From contig CAVDHB010000040.1 in the NCBI GenBank assembly GCA_963608705.1, positions 1 through 32,968 on the forward strand: 32,968 nt of DNA, in the 5' to 3' direction. Source of the DNA: CAVDHB01 sp963608705. GTDB taxonomy: Bacteria; Bacteroidota; Bacteroidia; Bacteroidales; Bacteroidaceae. Position numbers and translations under genes: made by a program. The notes beneath the pieces are model-generated. The model made no database searches. It was given only the letters and a program-made list of their open reading frames with translations, and was not told the origin of the DNA. This document shows, in pieces, positions 21,707 through 30,492 of the stretch. Position 1 is the stretch's first letter. Each line of letters opens with the position of its first letter.

Positions 21707-21856
21707 ATGACGCTGCAAGAATTATTAAAGAAGCATCCATTCGAGGAAATCGCACCTTTTATCGGTGTGGTAGAGAAGAGTCAGGTGGGTATGCTGCCCA
21801 AGTATAAAGAGGCTTACGACATTCTCTGCCATATTGAGGGGGCTGAATGTGATTAA
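21707..21856 (+). CDS. Short (49-residue) protein, possibly a truncated N-terminal piece
   Basis: An open frame from ATG 21707 to TAA 21854-21856 encodes a peptide opening MTLQELLKKHPFEEIAPFI and ending DILCHIEGAECD. It lies 10 bases before the phosphoesterase ATG on the same strand, the spacing of co-translated genes. The opening resembles the N-terminus of larger Bacteroides hypothetical proteins (a DUF6557-like 'MTL.EL....F..I' start). The abrupt end suggests truncation, or it may be a genuine small protein. No function is assigned. Confidence 0.5.
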   Translation: MTLQELLKKHPFEEIAPFIGVVEKSQVGMLPKYKEAYDILCHIEGAECD

Positions 21857-21866
21857 AGAATAATAT

Positions 21867-22460
21867 ATGACCATCCTCCACCTCTCCGACACTCACGGTC
21901 TGCATCGGCAGCTGACCGACTTGCCTGATGCAGACATCATTGTGCATTCGGGTGACTTTACTATGGCTGGAAGCACGGCTGAGGCTGTGGACTTCATGAA
22001 CTGGTTCTGTGACTTACCGTATCGGCATAAAGTGTTTATCGCCGGCAACCATGATGCTTGTCTGTATGGGGCTTCACTGAATGGACTTGACACCAACTGT
22101 CATTATCTTTGCAATTCGGGAGTCTGCATTGACGGTGTGAACTTCTATGGTATTCCTATGTTTATGCAAGACGCTATGAACAGAAAATATGAAGGACATA
22201 TTCATGCGATTCCTTCTGATACGGATGTGTTGATTACGCATCAACCACCTTTCGGAATACTTGACTTTGCCGACGGTATTCATTATGGAAATAAGAAATT
22301 GATGGATAAAGTCCAGCAGATAAAGCCAAAGGCTCATCTGTTCGGTCATATCCATAATGAATATGGTATGGAGCAAGGGGGTGGTACCGTCTTTTCCAAC
22401 GCCGCATTAATGAGTGATGGCTATGATTTGATGAATGCGCCTCGTATCATACGTTTATGA
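21867..22460 (+). CDS. Calcineurin-like metallophosphoesterase
   Basis: A 197-residue cytoplasmic protein with every core motif of the calcineurin-like family: D8-x-H10 (LSDTHG), GD at 29-30 (HSGDF), GNHD at 60-63, H125 in THQPP and GHIH at 160-163. These bind a dinuclear metal centre and hydrolyse phosphoesters; the natural substrate is unknown. Close relatives in animals and bacteria are small single-domain phosphodiesterases. It starts 10 bases after the 49-residue gene and probably shares its transcript. The next gene is 153 bases away. Confidence 0.9.
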   Translation: MTILHLSDTHGLHRQLTDLPDADIIVHSGDFTMAGSTAEAVDFMNWFCDLPYRHKVFIAGNHDACLYGASLNGLDTNCHYLCNSGVCIDGVNFYGIPMFMQDAMNRKYEGHIHAIPSDTDVLITHQPPFGILDFADGIHYGNKKLMDKVQQIKPKAHLFGHIHNEYGMEQGGGTVFSNAALMSDGYDLMNAPRIIRL

Positions 22461-22613
22461 ATGCCAGAACCTATGATTGAAAATTACGAGTGCCAAAGCT
22501 GTAGAGGTTTACACATCCTTTCGAACAACCATTAAGACTTTTATCACGCCAAAAATCGGAAGAACCAAAATAAATCATTATCTTCGCAAAGTGAACCTCA
22601 GTAAACTGTAATT

Positions 22614-24185
22614 ATGGAACGACAAGGAAAGCGTTATCCGATAGGGATACAGACATTCGAGAAGATTCGTGAAGGGAACTTCTTTTATGTGGATAAGACG
22701 AAGTATATATATAGTATGGCTTCTTCCGGTTCGGAATATATCTTTCTGAGTCGTCCACGAAGGTTCGGAAAGTCGTTGCTTACGTCCACGCTTTACAGTT
22801 ATTTCTCTGGCCGTAAGGATTTGTTTAAAGGGCTGGCCATTGAGAAACTGGAGAAAGACTGGACGGAGTATCCTGTGCTTCACTTTGACATGAGTTTGGG
22901 GAAGCATTTGGATAGGGATGCGTTAATACGGTATCTTCAAAGGCAACTGGACCGAAATGAGAAACTTTTTGGTTTCAAAAGCCAATCGGTAGATATTAAT
23001 GACCGCTTGACAGATCTTATCATGACCACTTACCAGCAGACAGGTCGTAAGGTTGTGATACTTATTGACGAATATGATGCGCCGTTGTTGGATGTGGTGC
23101 ATGAAGAGAAGAACCTTCCTTTGCTGCGTGACGTGATGCGTAACTTCTATAGTCCGCTGAAAGGTTGCGACCCTTACCTGCGCTTTGTGTTCCTGACAGG
23201 CATTACCAAATTCTCTCAACTGAGTATTTTCAGTGAACTGAACAATATAAAGAATATCAGCATGGATGAGGAGTATGCCACTGTCTGTGGAATAACGGAA
23301 GAGGAGATACGTACTCAGATGGACAATGACCTCAATTTGTTTGCCGGGAAACTGAAACTGACAAGAGCGGAGGCGTTGGAAAAGCTGAAAGAGAATTATG
23401 ACGGGTATCATTTCACCTGGCCTTCTCCAGATATATACAATCCTTACAGTTTACTGAACGCTTTTGCCGATGGCAAGTTGGAGTCCTATTGGTTCGGCAG
23501 CGGCACTCCGACTTATCTGATAGAGATGCTCCGCAAGTATAAAGTACTTCCTTCGCAGATGGGGATGCGGAAGGCTATGGCATCCGACTTTGACGCACCT
23601 ACGGAGCGTCTGACAGGCATTGTGCCGTTGATGTATCAAAGTGGCTATCTGACGATAAAAGACTGCAATCCGCTGTTTGGAAAATACATATTGGACATTC
23701 CTAACAAGGAGGTGCGCATCGGGTTGATGAAGAGCCTTGTGCCTTACTATGTAAGCCAGGACACCCTGGCCGCAAGTGGTACTATCATTGATATGGGAGA
23801 GGCTCTTTATGACAATGATATGGACAGGGCGTTGAACTGTCTGAAGACTTTCCTCTCCACCATACCTTACTGCGACCACACAGACTATGAGGGACACTAT
23901 CAGCAGATGCTGTACGTGATTTTCAGTCTGTTGGGTCTGTATTGTGACGTGGAGGTTCGCACTCCCCGTGGCAGAGTTGATGTAGTGCTTCGCACTCCTC
24001 ACATCTTGTATATTATAGAGCTGAAACTGGACAAAAGTGCGGATGCGGCTATGAATCAGATAGACATGAGGCAATATCCAGAACGATTCAGTCTGTGTGG
24101 TCTGCCTGTTGTCAAGGTTGGAGTGAACTTCGACAGCGACACGCATACTTTGGGTGATTGGAAGATAAGTGCGTCGGAGGATTGA
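22614..24185 (+). CDS. AAA-ATPase-like protein with C-terminal PD-(D/E)XK nuclease fold
   Basis: A 523-residue protein of the widespread Bacteroides 'ATP-binding protein' family (AAA-ATPase_like plus PDDEXK_9). It opens with the family signature IGIQTFEKIREGNFFYVDKT. The P-loop region SRPRRFGKS (46-54) is the family's degenerate Walker A. VILIDEYDAP (148-157) is Walker B, and FLTGITKFSQLSIFS (about 193-207) and NYDGYHF (261-267) are further landmarks. The C-terminal nuclease core has D456 in RVDVV and E469-x-K471 in IIELKLD, so it looks catalytically complete. The biological role is unknown; multi-copy, mobile-like behaviour and defence functions have been suggested. Its stop is 12 bases from the convergent barrel gene's stop. 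A near-consensus TATCTTCG box (22579-22586) lies upstream. Confidence 0.88.
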   Translation: MERQGKRYPIGIQTFEKIREGNFFYVDKTKYIYSMASSGSEYIFLSRPRRFGKSLLTSTLYSYFSGRKDLFKGLAIEKLEKDWTEYPVLHFDMSLGKHLDRDALIRYLQRQLDRNEKLFGFKSQSVDINDRLTDLIMTTYQQTGRKVVILIDEYDAPLLDVVHEEKNLPLLRDVMRNFYSPLKGCDPYLRFVFLTGITKFSQLSIFSELNNIKNISMDEEYATVCGITEEEIRTQMDNDLNLFAGKLKLTRAEALEKLKENYDGYHFTWPSPDIYNPYSLLNAFADGKLESYWFGSGTPTYLIEMLRKYKVLPSQMGMRKAMASDFDAPTERLTGIVPLMYQSGYLTIKDCNPLFGKYILDIPNKEVRIGLMKSLVPYYVSQDTLAASGTIIDMGEALYDNDMDRALNCLKTFLSTIPYCDHTDYEGHYQQMLYVIFSLLGLYCDVEVRTPRGRVDVVLRTPHILYIIELKLDKSADAAMNQIDMRQYPERFSLCGLPVVKVGVNFDSDTHTLGDWKISASED

Positions 24186-24197
24186 GAGTACAGTGTT

Positions 24198-26762
24198 TCA
24201 TATCGTCAACTGCATCGTACACAGGCACTCCCTTCCTCTTAATTGGTAGTTATAGGTGTATGTGTTGATACCGTTGTAGAGGGTGTAGTCATACTGACGC
24301 TGGTTCAAAGCGTTCTTCAGGTCAAGTCGTATTCTCCATGCCTTAAGGCGGTAGACGATGGCTGCATCCAGCATGGTCATTCTTTTGGTTACGTCTTCTG
24401 TCAGTTGGTTGCTCACCTTGTCTGCGGTTCCCTCCACGGTAAGATTCTCCCACAGGTTCAGTTTCAGTGAGAGTTCGTGTTGCTGGTTGCGGTAGCTGTT
24501 CCGTTGGTCGGCGGTACGCATATAGGTTCTGGAAATGTCTCCTTTGTATTCAATCTCTATGAAGTCGAAGGGACGTGAGGAGATAAACGGGGAAACAGAC
24601 CAGCTGGTTCCGTAATAGTCCCGCAACCTGTTGTTTTGCAACATCGCCTGCTTCTTCCACAGATAACTTCCGCTCAGGGACACCTTGGTCTTCAACGCCT
24701 CGATGAATTTTGTCAGACTTATCCCTCCCATCACGTTCATGGCTGTGTTCGGAACTCCCGCCATTGTGGATACCAGGAGCGTGTTCGACACTTCCTGTGA
24801 GGAGAGCAGGTTGTTCTTTTCCCGGTTGAACTGCACGTCCGCGTTGAAAAACCACATTCGCAGGGGTATGGTGTAATCGTAGTGCAGGGTGGCGGAAAAC
24901 CGTTTGGTGTCCGCCAAGAGGCCGGAGCCGATTTTCCGGGTTAACTCGTCCACTTGTACAGGCGCGGTCAGCAGCTGGGCGATGTCTCCCAAGGAGCGGG
25001 ACCACCTTACATCAGTGCGGACGGTGGCGCGTGAGGTGAGTTTGTAATGGCTGTACAAGGAAGGAGTGACGGAAAAGTAGAGCTTCTTGCCCGTGAAATC
25101 CACGTCGCTGTCCACCCAATCCATCCGTACCGGGACATCTGTGCGGAACACGAACCGGCGCATGGGATGCGTGTACTCGTATTGCGGAGCCAGGGCGATG
25201 AGAAGATTCTGCCATGTCACGTCATTCTCCGTGCTTCCCCTGTAGAGTGAGGTCCGGATGTGGTCTTGTGTGTAGTCCAGGGACAAGGGCAGACGGAACC
25301 ATGAGTCTGCGTGTCCCAAGGAAGCCGTCACTGTGTTTTTCGTGCTGAACGACTGTCCGTCTGCCTGCTGCGTGAAATTCCCCTTTTTGTCACCGTTCAG
25401 TGCGATTTGTCCCATGGGAGTTCCCTGGTATTGCAGCAGTGAAGACACGTTCCAGCGCCATGCCTGTTGGTTCCAGAATGCCGAGAGACGGTTGGACACC
25501 TTGAACTCCCTCAGCTTTTGGCTGAGTCTCCAGCCGCTTCCGCTTTCTTCCGTAGGCAAGTCCGCGCGCAGGAATGACCCTGTGGCGGAAAGCGTGTTGC
25601 GTATATAGTTCTTGGGGGAATTATTCATGTATTCCAATTCCACACTGGGCTTGTGGGTGGAAGACAGGGGAGTGTATTTCTGGCTGATGACCACCGGCTG
25701 TTGTGCGTCGAAATAGTTCCTCTTGAGAGCGTACTCGTAACTCCCCTTGTCGTATCCGTATCCGATGTTGGCTTTGAGCGTGGTATTGGTTCCCGTTTTC
25801 TTCAACATGTTCACCGAGGCCAGGTGGTCTTCCGGCTTTGAGTAGCGGTCGAGTTCCAACGGCGGAGTGCTTCCGGCAATGTTTCCCAGCAGGCTTGACA
25901 CCGGGGAGGAGGCGGTGGACTCAAAATGGTTTGTCTCCTCCTCCAGCGCGAATCGCCTGACGTTGCCTGTTTTCAGCGAGACGAGCAGTTGGAAATCAGG
26001 CTTGAACAGCATGCCTGTGCCGGTCACTTCATACAACGCCCGCCCGCTTCCCCCACCTGCCGCCACGCTGTAAGTGCCCACGGGTTTTAACTTCAGCCTG
26101 TCGCTTGTCTTGATATTGATGGCCACATTGTCGGAGAACACGTCCTTGTTCGCTTTCACCGCCTGGTGGTTGTTCAACACTTGCACCGTGTTCACGTAGG
26201 CCGATGGAATATTGGACGTGGCGATATTGTACTTCCCGCCCAGCATGTCCAGTCCGTTGATATAAAAGTTGGAGATTTCCTTGCCCAGGTATTTGATGGT
26301 GCCTGTTTTCCCCACTTCGATACCCGGAAGTCTCCTCATGGCCTCCTTCAGGGTATAGTCATTTTTCCCCCGGTAGGAGGAAAGGTTGAAAGAGAGCGTG
26401 TCTCCCCGCTGGTAGATGGAAGGGGCCTTGACGACCACCTCCTTCAGCTTCTGTGAATGGCCGGCCAGTGTCAGGCGAGCGGTCTGGGAGATGTTCTTGA
26501 CCTGTCTCTTGTCAGAGGCGTAGCCTAACGCCTCCGCCGAGAGCAGGACCTGTGGCTTGTCCGTTTTGAACGTGACACTGAACGTGCCGCCCTTTTGTGC
26601 GATGGAATATCCCACGATGGTATTGCCCTCACTCACCTTGACCACCGCGCCTTCTATCCCCACTCCCTTTTCGTCCGCCACCACTCCCTTGATGACATGC
26701 TGGGCGCAGGCATAGGTGGCACTTGAAAGAAAGATGCCGAGGAATACGAACTCTCTTCTCAT
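24198..26762 (-). CDS. Large TonB-receptor-like barrel with carboxypeptidase-regulatory domain, GLPGLI partner
   Basis: An 854-residue protein. A signal peptide (MRREFVFLGIFLSSATYACAQ) is followed by a carboxypeptidase-regulatory-like domain (about 22-105: IKGVVADEKGVGIEGAVVKV, ALGYASDKRQVKNI). Next comes a KLKEVVVKAP linker and a plug-like domain (about 115-235: TLKEAMRRLPGIEVGKTGTI, FYINGLDMLGGKYNIAT, VQVLNNHQAVKA). About 600 residues of barrel strands end YNYQLRGRECLCTMQLTI. It is read 11 bases after the GLPGLI gene, so the two form an operon; this pairing is common in Bacteroidota and function is unproven. Peptide or metal traffic across the outer membrane is a reasonable guess. The gene is G/C-rich like the barrel at 12761. 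Confidence 0.88.
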   Translation of the reverse strand: MRREFVFLGIFLSSATYACAQHVIKGVVADEKGVGIEGAVVKVSEGNTIVGYSIAQKGGTFSVTFKTDKPQVLLSAEALGYASDKRQVKNISQTARLTLAGHSQKLKEVVVKAPSIYQRGDTLSFNLSSYRGKNDYTLKEAMRRLPGIEVGKTGTIKYLGKEISNFYINGLDMLGGKYNIATSNIPSAYVNTVQVLNNHQAVKANKDVFSDNVAINIKTSDRLKLKPVGTYSVAAGGGSGRALYEVTGTGMLFKPDFQLLVSLKTGNVRRFALEEETNHFESTASSPVSSLLGNIAGSTPPLELDRYSKPEDHLASVNMLKKTGTNTTLKANIGYGYDKGSYEYALKRNYFDAQQPVVISQKYTPLSSTHKPSVELEYMNNSPKNYIRNTLSATGSFLRADLPTEESGSGWRLSQKLREFKVSNRLSAFWNQQAWRWNVSSLLQYQGTPMGQIALNGDKKGNFTQQADGQSFSTKNTVTASLGHADSWFRLPLSLDYTQDHIRTSLYRGSTENDVTWQNLLIALAPQYEYTHPMRRFVFRTDVPVRMDWVDSDVDFTGKKLYFSVTPSLYSHYKLTSRATVRTDVRWSRSLGDIAQLLTAPVQVDELTRKIGSGLLADTKRFSATLHYDYTIPLRMWFFNADVQFNREKNNLLSSQEVSNTLLVSTMAGVPNTAMNVMGGISLTKFIEALKTKVSLSGSYLWKKQAMLQNNRLRDYYGTSWSVSPFISSRPFDFIEIEYKGDISRTYMRTADQRNSYRNQQHELSLKLNLWENLTVEGTADKVSNQLTEDVTKRMTMLDAAIVYRLKAWRIRLDLKNALNQRQYDYTLYNGINTYTYNYQLRGRECLCTMQLTI

Positions 26763-26773
26763 TTACTTGTTCC

Positions 26774-27613
26774 TTATTGTATCTCCAGGGGAATATAACC
26801 GTTGGGGCGTGTCCTCAACTGTACACCGTTCATAAAGATGGCTTTTCCGTTGCCTTCGTATTTACGGATCTCCATGTTGGTGATGGCTTCCGCGGGAATA
26901 TTCTTCATGGGATCCTCCTCAAAGTGGTTCTTTGCCTTTACGAATTGCGCCCGGTTAGTCTTTACGGGATGATCGTAGGGTGTGGGGTTGAAGGGGACGC
27001 CTCCTTTTCTGAACGCGATAGCGGTGAATTGATGTATATGTGCGGTGTCCGTCGCTTTCATTACCAGGCCGGGCAGTCCGCAAAATTTCCAAGGTCCGAA
27101 TGCTGCGGGGATTTTCGGGGCATACCACACTTCCCATTTTCTTCCTCCGTATTCCCCTGTGGCTGTTTTGCATACGTATCCGCATACGGTGTCCGTCTTT
27201 TCAGATAATGACCAGGTGACAGGATGCAACGGCTCGGAATAGGTGTAGTAATTGGGGGTGATAATGCTGTACACTGTCATCTTGTTTGCCCCTGTGGATT
27301 GGAACACCGTCTGGTCGAAGAACAAGTCGTTTTTCATTACTCTTTCTTTGAATTGCTGTTGCACTTTGTCAGGCGCGTTGGCGAAAGCTGCGGAGTCTGC
27401 CTGAAAGGCGGTGTAATCCGTGAAATACGCCTCGTTCTTCTCAATTTGCAGGATAGTGGAAGTCTCGTCCGTGTTTCCTTTCGCGTTCTTCACCTGATAG
27501 GAGTAGAGACACTCATATTGGTCTGTTTTCAGGTTGTTGGCCTTTTTCTTTTGTCCCCAAGAGGGGAGTGTGGCAAGGCAGATGGTCGCTGTCAGTAAGA
27601 TAGTCTTTTTCAT
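26774..27613 (-). CDS. GLPGLI family secreted protein
   Basis: A 279-residue protein with a signal peptide (MKKTILLTATICLATLPSWG). It has the family's defining block GPWKFCGLPGLVMKATD (about 173-189), preceded by KWEVWYAPKIPAAFGP. Upstream landmarks are the Tyr-rich start, 'FTDYTAFQADS' and a mid-domain NYYTYSEPLHPVTW. GLPGLI (Porph_ging) proteins are exported, of unknown function, and often sit directly beside a barrel receptor as here. Some family discussions link them to proteolysis or metal handling, but nothing in this sequence settles it. A textbook promoter lies 77-107 bases upstream, making this the first gene of a two-gene operon. Confidence 0.9.
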   Translation of the reverse strand: MKKTILLTATICLATLPSWGQKKKANNLKTDQYECLYSYQVKNAKGNTDETSTILQIEKNEAYFTDYTAFQADSAAFANAPDKVQQQFKERVMKNDLFFDQTVFQSTGANKMTVYSIITPNYYTYSEPLHPVTWSLSEKTDTVCGYVCKTATGEYGGRKWEVWYAPKIPAAFGPWKFCGLPGLVMKATDTAHIHQFTAIAFRKGGVPFNPTPYDHPVKTNRAQFVKAKNHFEEDPMKNIPAEAITNMEIRKYEGNGKAIFMNGVQLRTRPNGYIPLEIQ

Positions 27614-27689
27614 TTTGTCTGTGTGTTAAATAGAATGTTCCTGAAGAGTTGTCGCCTTTCTATGGTTTTCTCGCTCTTTTTATCTATTG

Positions 27690-27720
27690 CAAAGTTACGC
27701 TTATTGAAGATAAATTCAAA
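27690..27720 (-). promoter_or_regulatory. Bacteroidetes-type promoter for the GLPGLI/barrel operon
   Basis: Minus-strand TTTG (27717-27720), 19 bases, TAACTTTG (27690-27697): perfect boxes. The leader before the ATG at 27613 is about 70 bases. Confidence 0.7.
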
Positions 27721-27855
27721 GTATAATATCAGGGAAAATGAAATTTCTATATATTGCGGATGGCAGTAGAGTCCAACGGCAAATGCAATGAAGTTGTTTA
27801 AACTTTTCTCCGATTTTATTCAGTAGATGCTTTATGTGGATAAATGACGCAAAAA

Positions 27856-27891
27856 CGCAAAAGGCTTCGATGGTCAATGAAGCCTTTTGCG
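27856..27891 (-). terminator. Perfect 13-bp stem-loop, terminator candidate
   Basis: CGCAAAAGGCTTC (27856-27868) and GAAGCCTTTTGCG (27879-27891) pair perfectly around a 10-base loop. A third half-copy (AGAAGGCTTCGAT) follows near 27903. It lies about 225 bases past the barrel gene stop at 28117 and upstream of the GLPGLI promoter, insulating the two. The stem contains a T run but none follows it. It sits in a gene-free stretch (27614-28116). Confidence 0.45.
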
Positions 27892-28026
27892 ATGGCTGAT
27901 GAAGAAGGCTTCGATAAGGTGTGAAGCTAATTGCGTTAATTCGCAAATGTCTGTGGAAATAGTTTCTGGTAAAGGAGCTTTTCATAGACTATGTTCTGGG
28001 CGATGTATTGTATTCGATGGATAGTA

Positions 28027-28054
28027 GTAGAGACGCGATTAATCGTATCTCTAC
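28027..28054. repeat. Palindrome of the dispersed repeat, isolated copy
   Basis: GTAGAGACGCGATT (28027-28040) and AATCGTATCTCTAC (28041-28054) form a near-perfect palindrome with no loop. It has the same GAGACGCGAT arm as the elements at 21402 and 32724, but without the rest of the element. It lies 63 bases after the barrel gene stop and could also act as a terminator stem. Confidence 0.6.
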
Positions 28055-28116
28055 CTTTTAAGTGAAGAACAAAGAATCATATAACGTATGACATTCAAAT
28101 GATCGCTAAAGTCGGA

Positions 28117-30243
28117 TTACTTTGTTCTGTTTAGAATCTCGTAATTGTTTCGGTTTGCTTTGACTGATATATTCTCGTTAAACAGGTTCAATGAGAGAGA
28201 CAGTGAGATTCCTCGCAAATCATTTGTGCCATAAGTGCCGTGCCGGGTGTTCATGTACTCGTAAGTGATGTTGTTATAATGCGCCTTGTGCAGTATGTCC
28301 GTGGCCATGAGGCTCAAGTTTAGCTTTCCCTTCCAAAGTGAGGCGTACAGACCTGCGGTCCAGTTGTTGGCCATCCGCTGACTGGCGTTGAGATGTTGGT
28401 GGCGGCTTTGCCACACAAAGGATGTGAAGGCGGTAAGAGACTTGTTGAGGTTATAGGTGAGATTCAAGTGTCTGTTCACGGCCACCTGGCTCGTGTGTCG
28501 TCTCTTGTCCAGGTAAATATAGGAATACTGGGGCAATGACACGTAGACAGTTCCCTGAAAATTGAATTTCCCGATTTGCTGGCGATAGCCCAGGCTCGTG
28601 AAGTACTCATTGTTTATTCCCATGTTGACAGGCATGGTTCCCACGATATTCGACTGAGAGCCCACATTGAAGGTGGCGTTTCCGATTACATCCCTTGTTC
28701 GGTCGTAATCGAACATCCACGACCAGTTCCTCCAGTTGACGTAGACAGCGTAACTGTCCGTGTATGAAGGTCTCAATGAGCTGTTTCCCACCGTGTAGCT
28801 TAAAGAGTCTTGGTAAACGGGATATGGATTCAGCCCGTTATATCCCTGTCTGTTTACGGAGCGTTGGTAATTCAGCTGTATGTTCCATCCTTTTCCAAGC
28901 GACAGGGACAGATTGGCGGAGGGAAGGAAGTCGGAAGAATGGTGACTTGAGGTATAAGAGGAAGTCTTTGACTTGATGTGGATTCTTGTGTCCGCATATT
29001 CGTATCTTCCGCCCACACTGATGTCGAGACGCTTCCATTTGCGGGTTAGCGTGATATAGCCCGCCGTTACTTCGTCAAGCATCGTTTGGCTATTGACCGA
29101 GCTGGCTATGTCCATGAGCGGATTGTTGGTCAGATAATCCAAGGGGTGTCGGGTGTGATAGTATCTTGTGCCAATCTCGGAGTCAAGCGCGAATGGAAGC
29201 CGGAAAGTCCAGCTTCCGTTGAGCGTGATGATGTGGAATTGGTTTTTATTATGGGTGTACACATCCGACAGCATTTTTCCTTCCGGGCTGTTTTCTACAC
29301 TTCGGGCGTTTGAGTTGTCATTTATAAAAGAATAGTCAGCCGTGAAGTTCACGGTGGAGTTCTTTCCCGTTTTTCCGTAGTATCCCAGCGTCCAGTTGTG
29401 CAAGTTTCGGCTGTCTTTTGAGGTACGGTGGATATTCTTCCGGGAGGAGCCTTTTTGCAAAAGGTATGTCATGGTCTCGTCATTAATCTCCTTGTCGACG
29501 CTGTGGGTGAAAAAGTAGGAAAGGCTCACCCTGTGGTCTTTCGCGAATTGCAAGTCATTGGACCAGTTCACCTCTTGTGCGTCATTTCCCATAAATAGCC
29601 GTCCTGCTTCGTCACTTCTGAACACATAGTCTGGATGATGAACCTCCTTGAAATACGTTTCCTTGTTCAGGTTGTCATAGCTTGCGTACCCGTAATTCAA
29701 GCTTGAAGTCCATATTCCCTTTTTCATCTTGAAGTCTACTGATGGGTTATGGGAGAATTTGCGGTTCTGGCTCAGAAAGTAGTTTACACTGAGGGAGATG
29801 AAGTCTTTCAGGGGCTTCACCGTGCTGATGTTCACCACGGCATTCGTGCCTTCTGGATATTTGGAGGACGGTTCTCTCTCCACTTCGATTTTCGATATGT
29901 CCTCTGGCTTAAGAGTGGTGAAGATATCTTGTTGGGTCACTTCTTTCCCGTCCACATAATATTTGGGTTCACCCTTTCCCATGATTTCGAATTTTCCATG
30001 TCCTTTCATGATCATTCCCGGAATCATTCTCAGTACATTGTCCAGATTTCCGACTTTTTCAAGATAAGAGCCGTGGATGGAAATGATTTGTTTACTTCCC
30101 ATGTCTCTGATGAGAGGGCGATGCCCTTTCACCACCACATTTTGAAGACCTTTTTCCCACTTGACAGAATCCACAGGGGATTGGGCGAATGTATAGGCGG
30201 ATGCTAAATTGACAATGAGTACGGAAAATATAATTTTCTTCAT
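28117..30243 (-). CDS. Outer-membrane beta-barrel family protein (TonB-receptor-like)
   Basis: A 708-residue protein starting MKKIIFSVLIVNLASAYTFAQ (signal peptide). The plug domain has GLQNVVVKGHRPLIRD, LDNVLRMIPGMIMKG, EPKYYVDGKEVTQQD, LKPEDISKIEVEREPSS and GTNAVVNISTVKPL. That is the 'YVDGK...LKPEDI.KIEV' pattern of PF14905-like barrels, nearest in this window to the one ending at 12761. About 550 residues of barrel strands follow, ending DLRGISLSLSLNLFNENISV with a basic tail. It has its own consensus promoter, closely related in sequence to that of the next barrel gene. There is no SusD partner; ligand unknown. Confidence 0.85.
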   Translation of the reverse strand: MKKIIFSVLIVNLASAYTFAQSPVDSVKWEKGLQNVVVKGHRPLIRDMGSKQIISIHGSYLEKVGNLDNVLRMIPGMIMKGHGKFEIMGKGEPKYYVDGKEVTQQDIFTTLKPEDISKIEVEREPSSKYPEGTNAVVNISTVKPLKDFISLSVNYFLSQNRKFSHNPSVDFKMKKGIWTSSLNYGYASYDNLNKETYFKEVHHPDYVFRSDEAGRLFMGNDAQEVNWSNDLQFAKDHRVSLSYFFTHSVDKEINDETMTYLLQKGSSRKNIHRTSKDSRNLHNWTLGYYGKTGKNSTVNFTADYSFINDNSNARSVENSPEGKMLSDVYTHNKNQFHIITLNGSWTFRLPFALDSEIGTRYYHTRHPLDYLTNNPLMDIASSVNSQTMLDEVTAGYITLTRKWKRLDISVGGRYEYADTRIHIKSKTSSYTSSHHSSDFLPSANLSLSLGKGWNIQLNYQRSVNRQGYNGLNPYPVYQDSLSYTVGNSSLRPSYTDSYAVYVNWRNWSWMFDYDRTRDVIGNATFNVGSQSNIVGTMPVNMGINNEYFTSLGYRQQIGKFNFQGTVYVSLPQYSYIYLDKRRHTSQVAVNRHLNLTYNLNKSLTAFTSFVWQSRHQHLNASQRMANNWTAGLYASLWKGKLNLSLMATDILHKAHYNNITYEYMNTRHGTYGTNDLRGISLSLSLNLFNENISVKANRNNYEILNRTK

Positions 30244-30328
30244 GGCGTTTATTTTATTGCTTTCGTCTGCTCCTTATAAAAATAAGGCAGTAAATTAGCT
30301 AACTATTATCCTTTTTTGTTATTAGTTA

Positions 30329-30359
30329 CAAAGTTACGACTTTGGTAGATAAAAACAAA
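30329..30359 (-). promoter_or_regulatory. Bacteroidetes-type promoter for the barrel gene ending at 28117
   Basis: Minus-strand TTTG (30356-30359), 19 bases, TAACTTTG (30329-30336). The surrounding ~50 bases closely match those at 32642-32694. The leader is about 79 bases. The rest of the 30244-30492 gap holds nothing else recognised. Confidence 0.7.
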
Positions 30360-30492
30360 GTAGAATGATAACGATGGTATCATTTTGTTCTTTCCCCACA
30401 CCCGTTCCCTTGTATTTGCTATGGGAGGTGTTCAAAAAGTCTCATAACGAGGTTATCGTATGATATTGTCATCTATAGTGAGAAGTCTTTTC

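Noticed and set aside
27716..27985. Minus-strand open frame of 89 codons upstream of the GLPGLI gene
   Set aside because: It spans the perfect stem-loop at 27856-27891 and the promoter -33 box at 27717-27720, with no recognisable domain.
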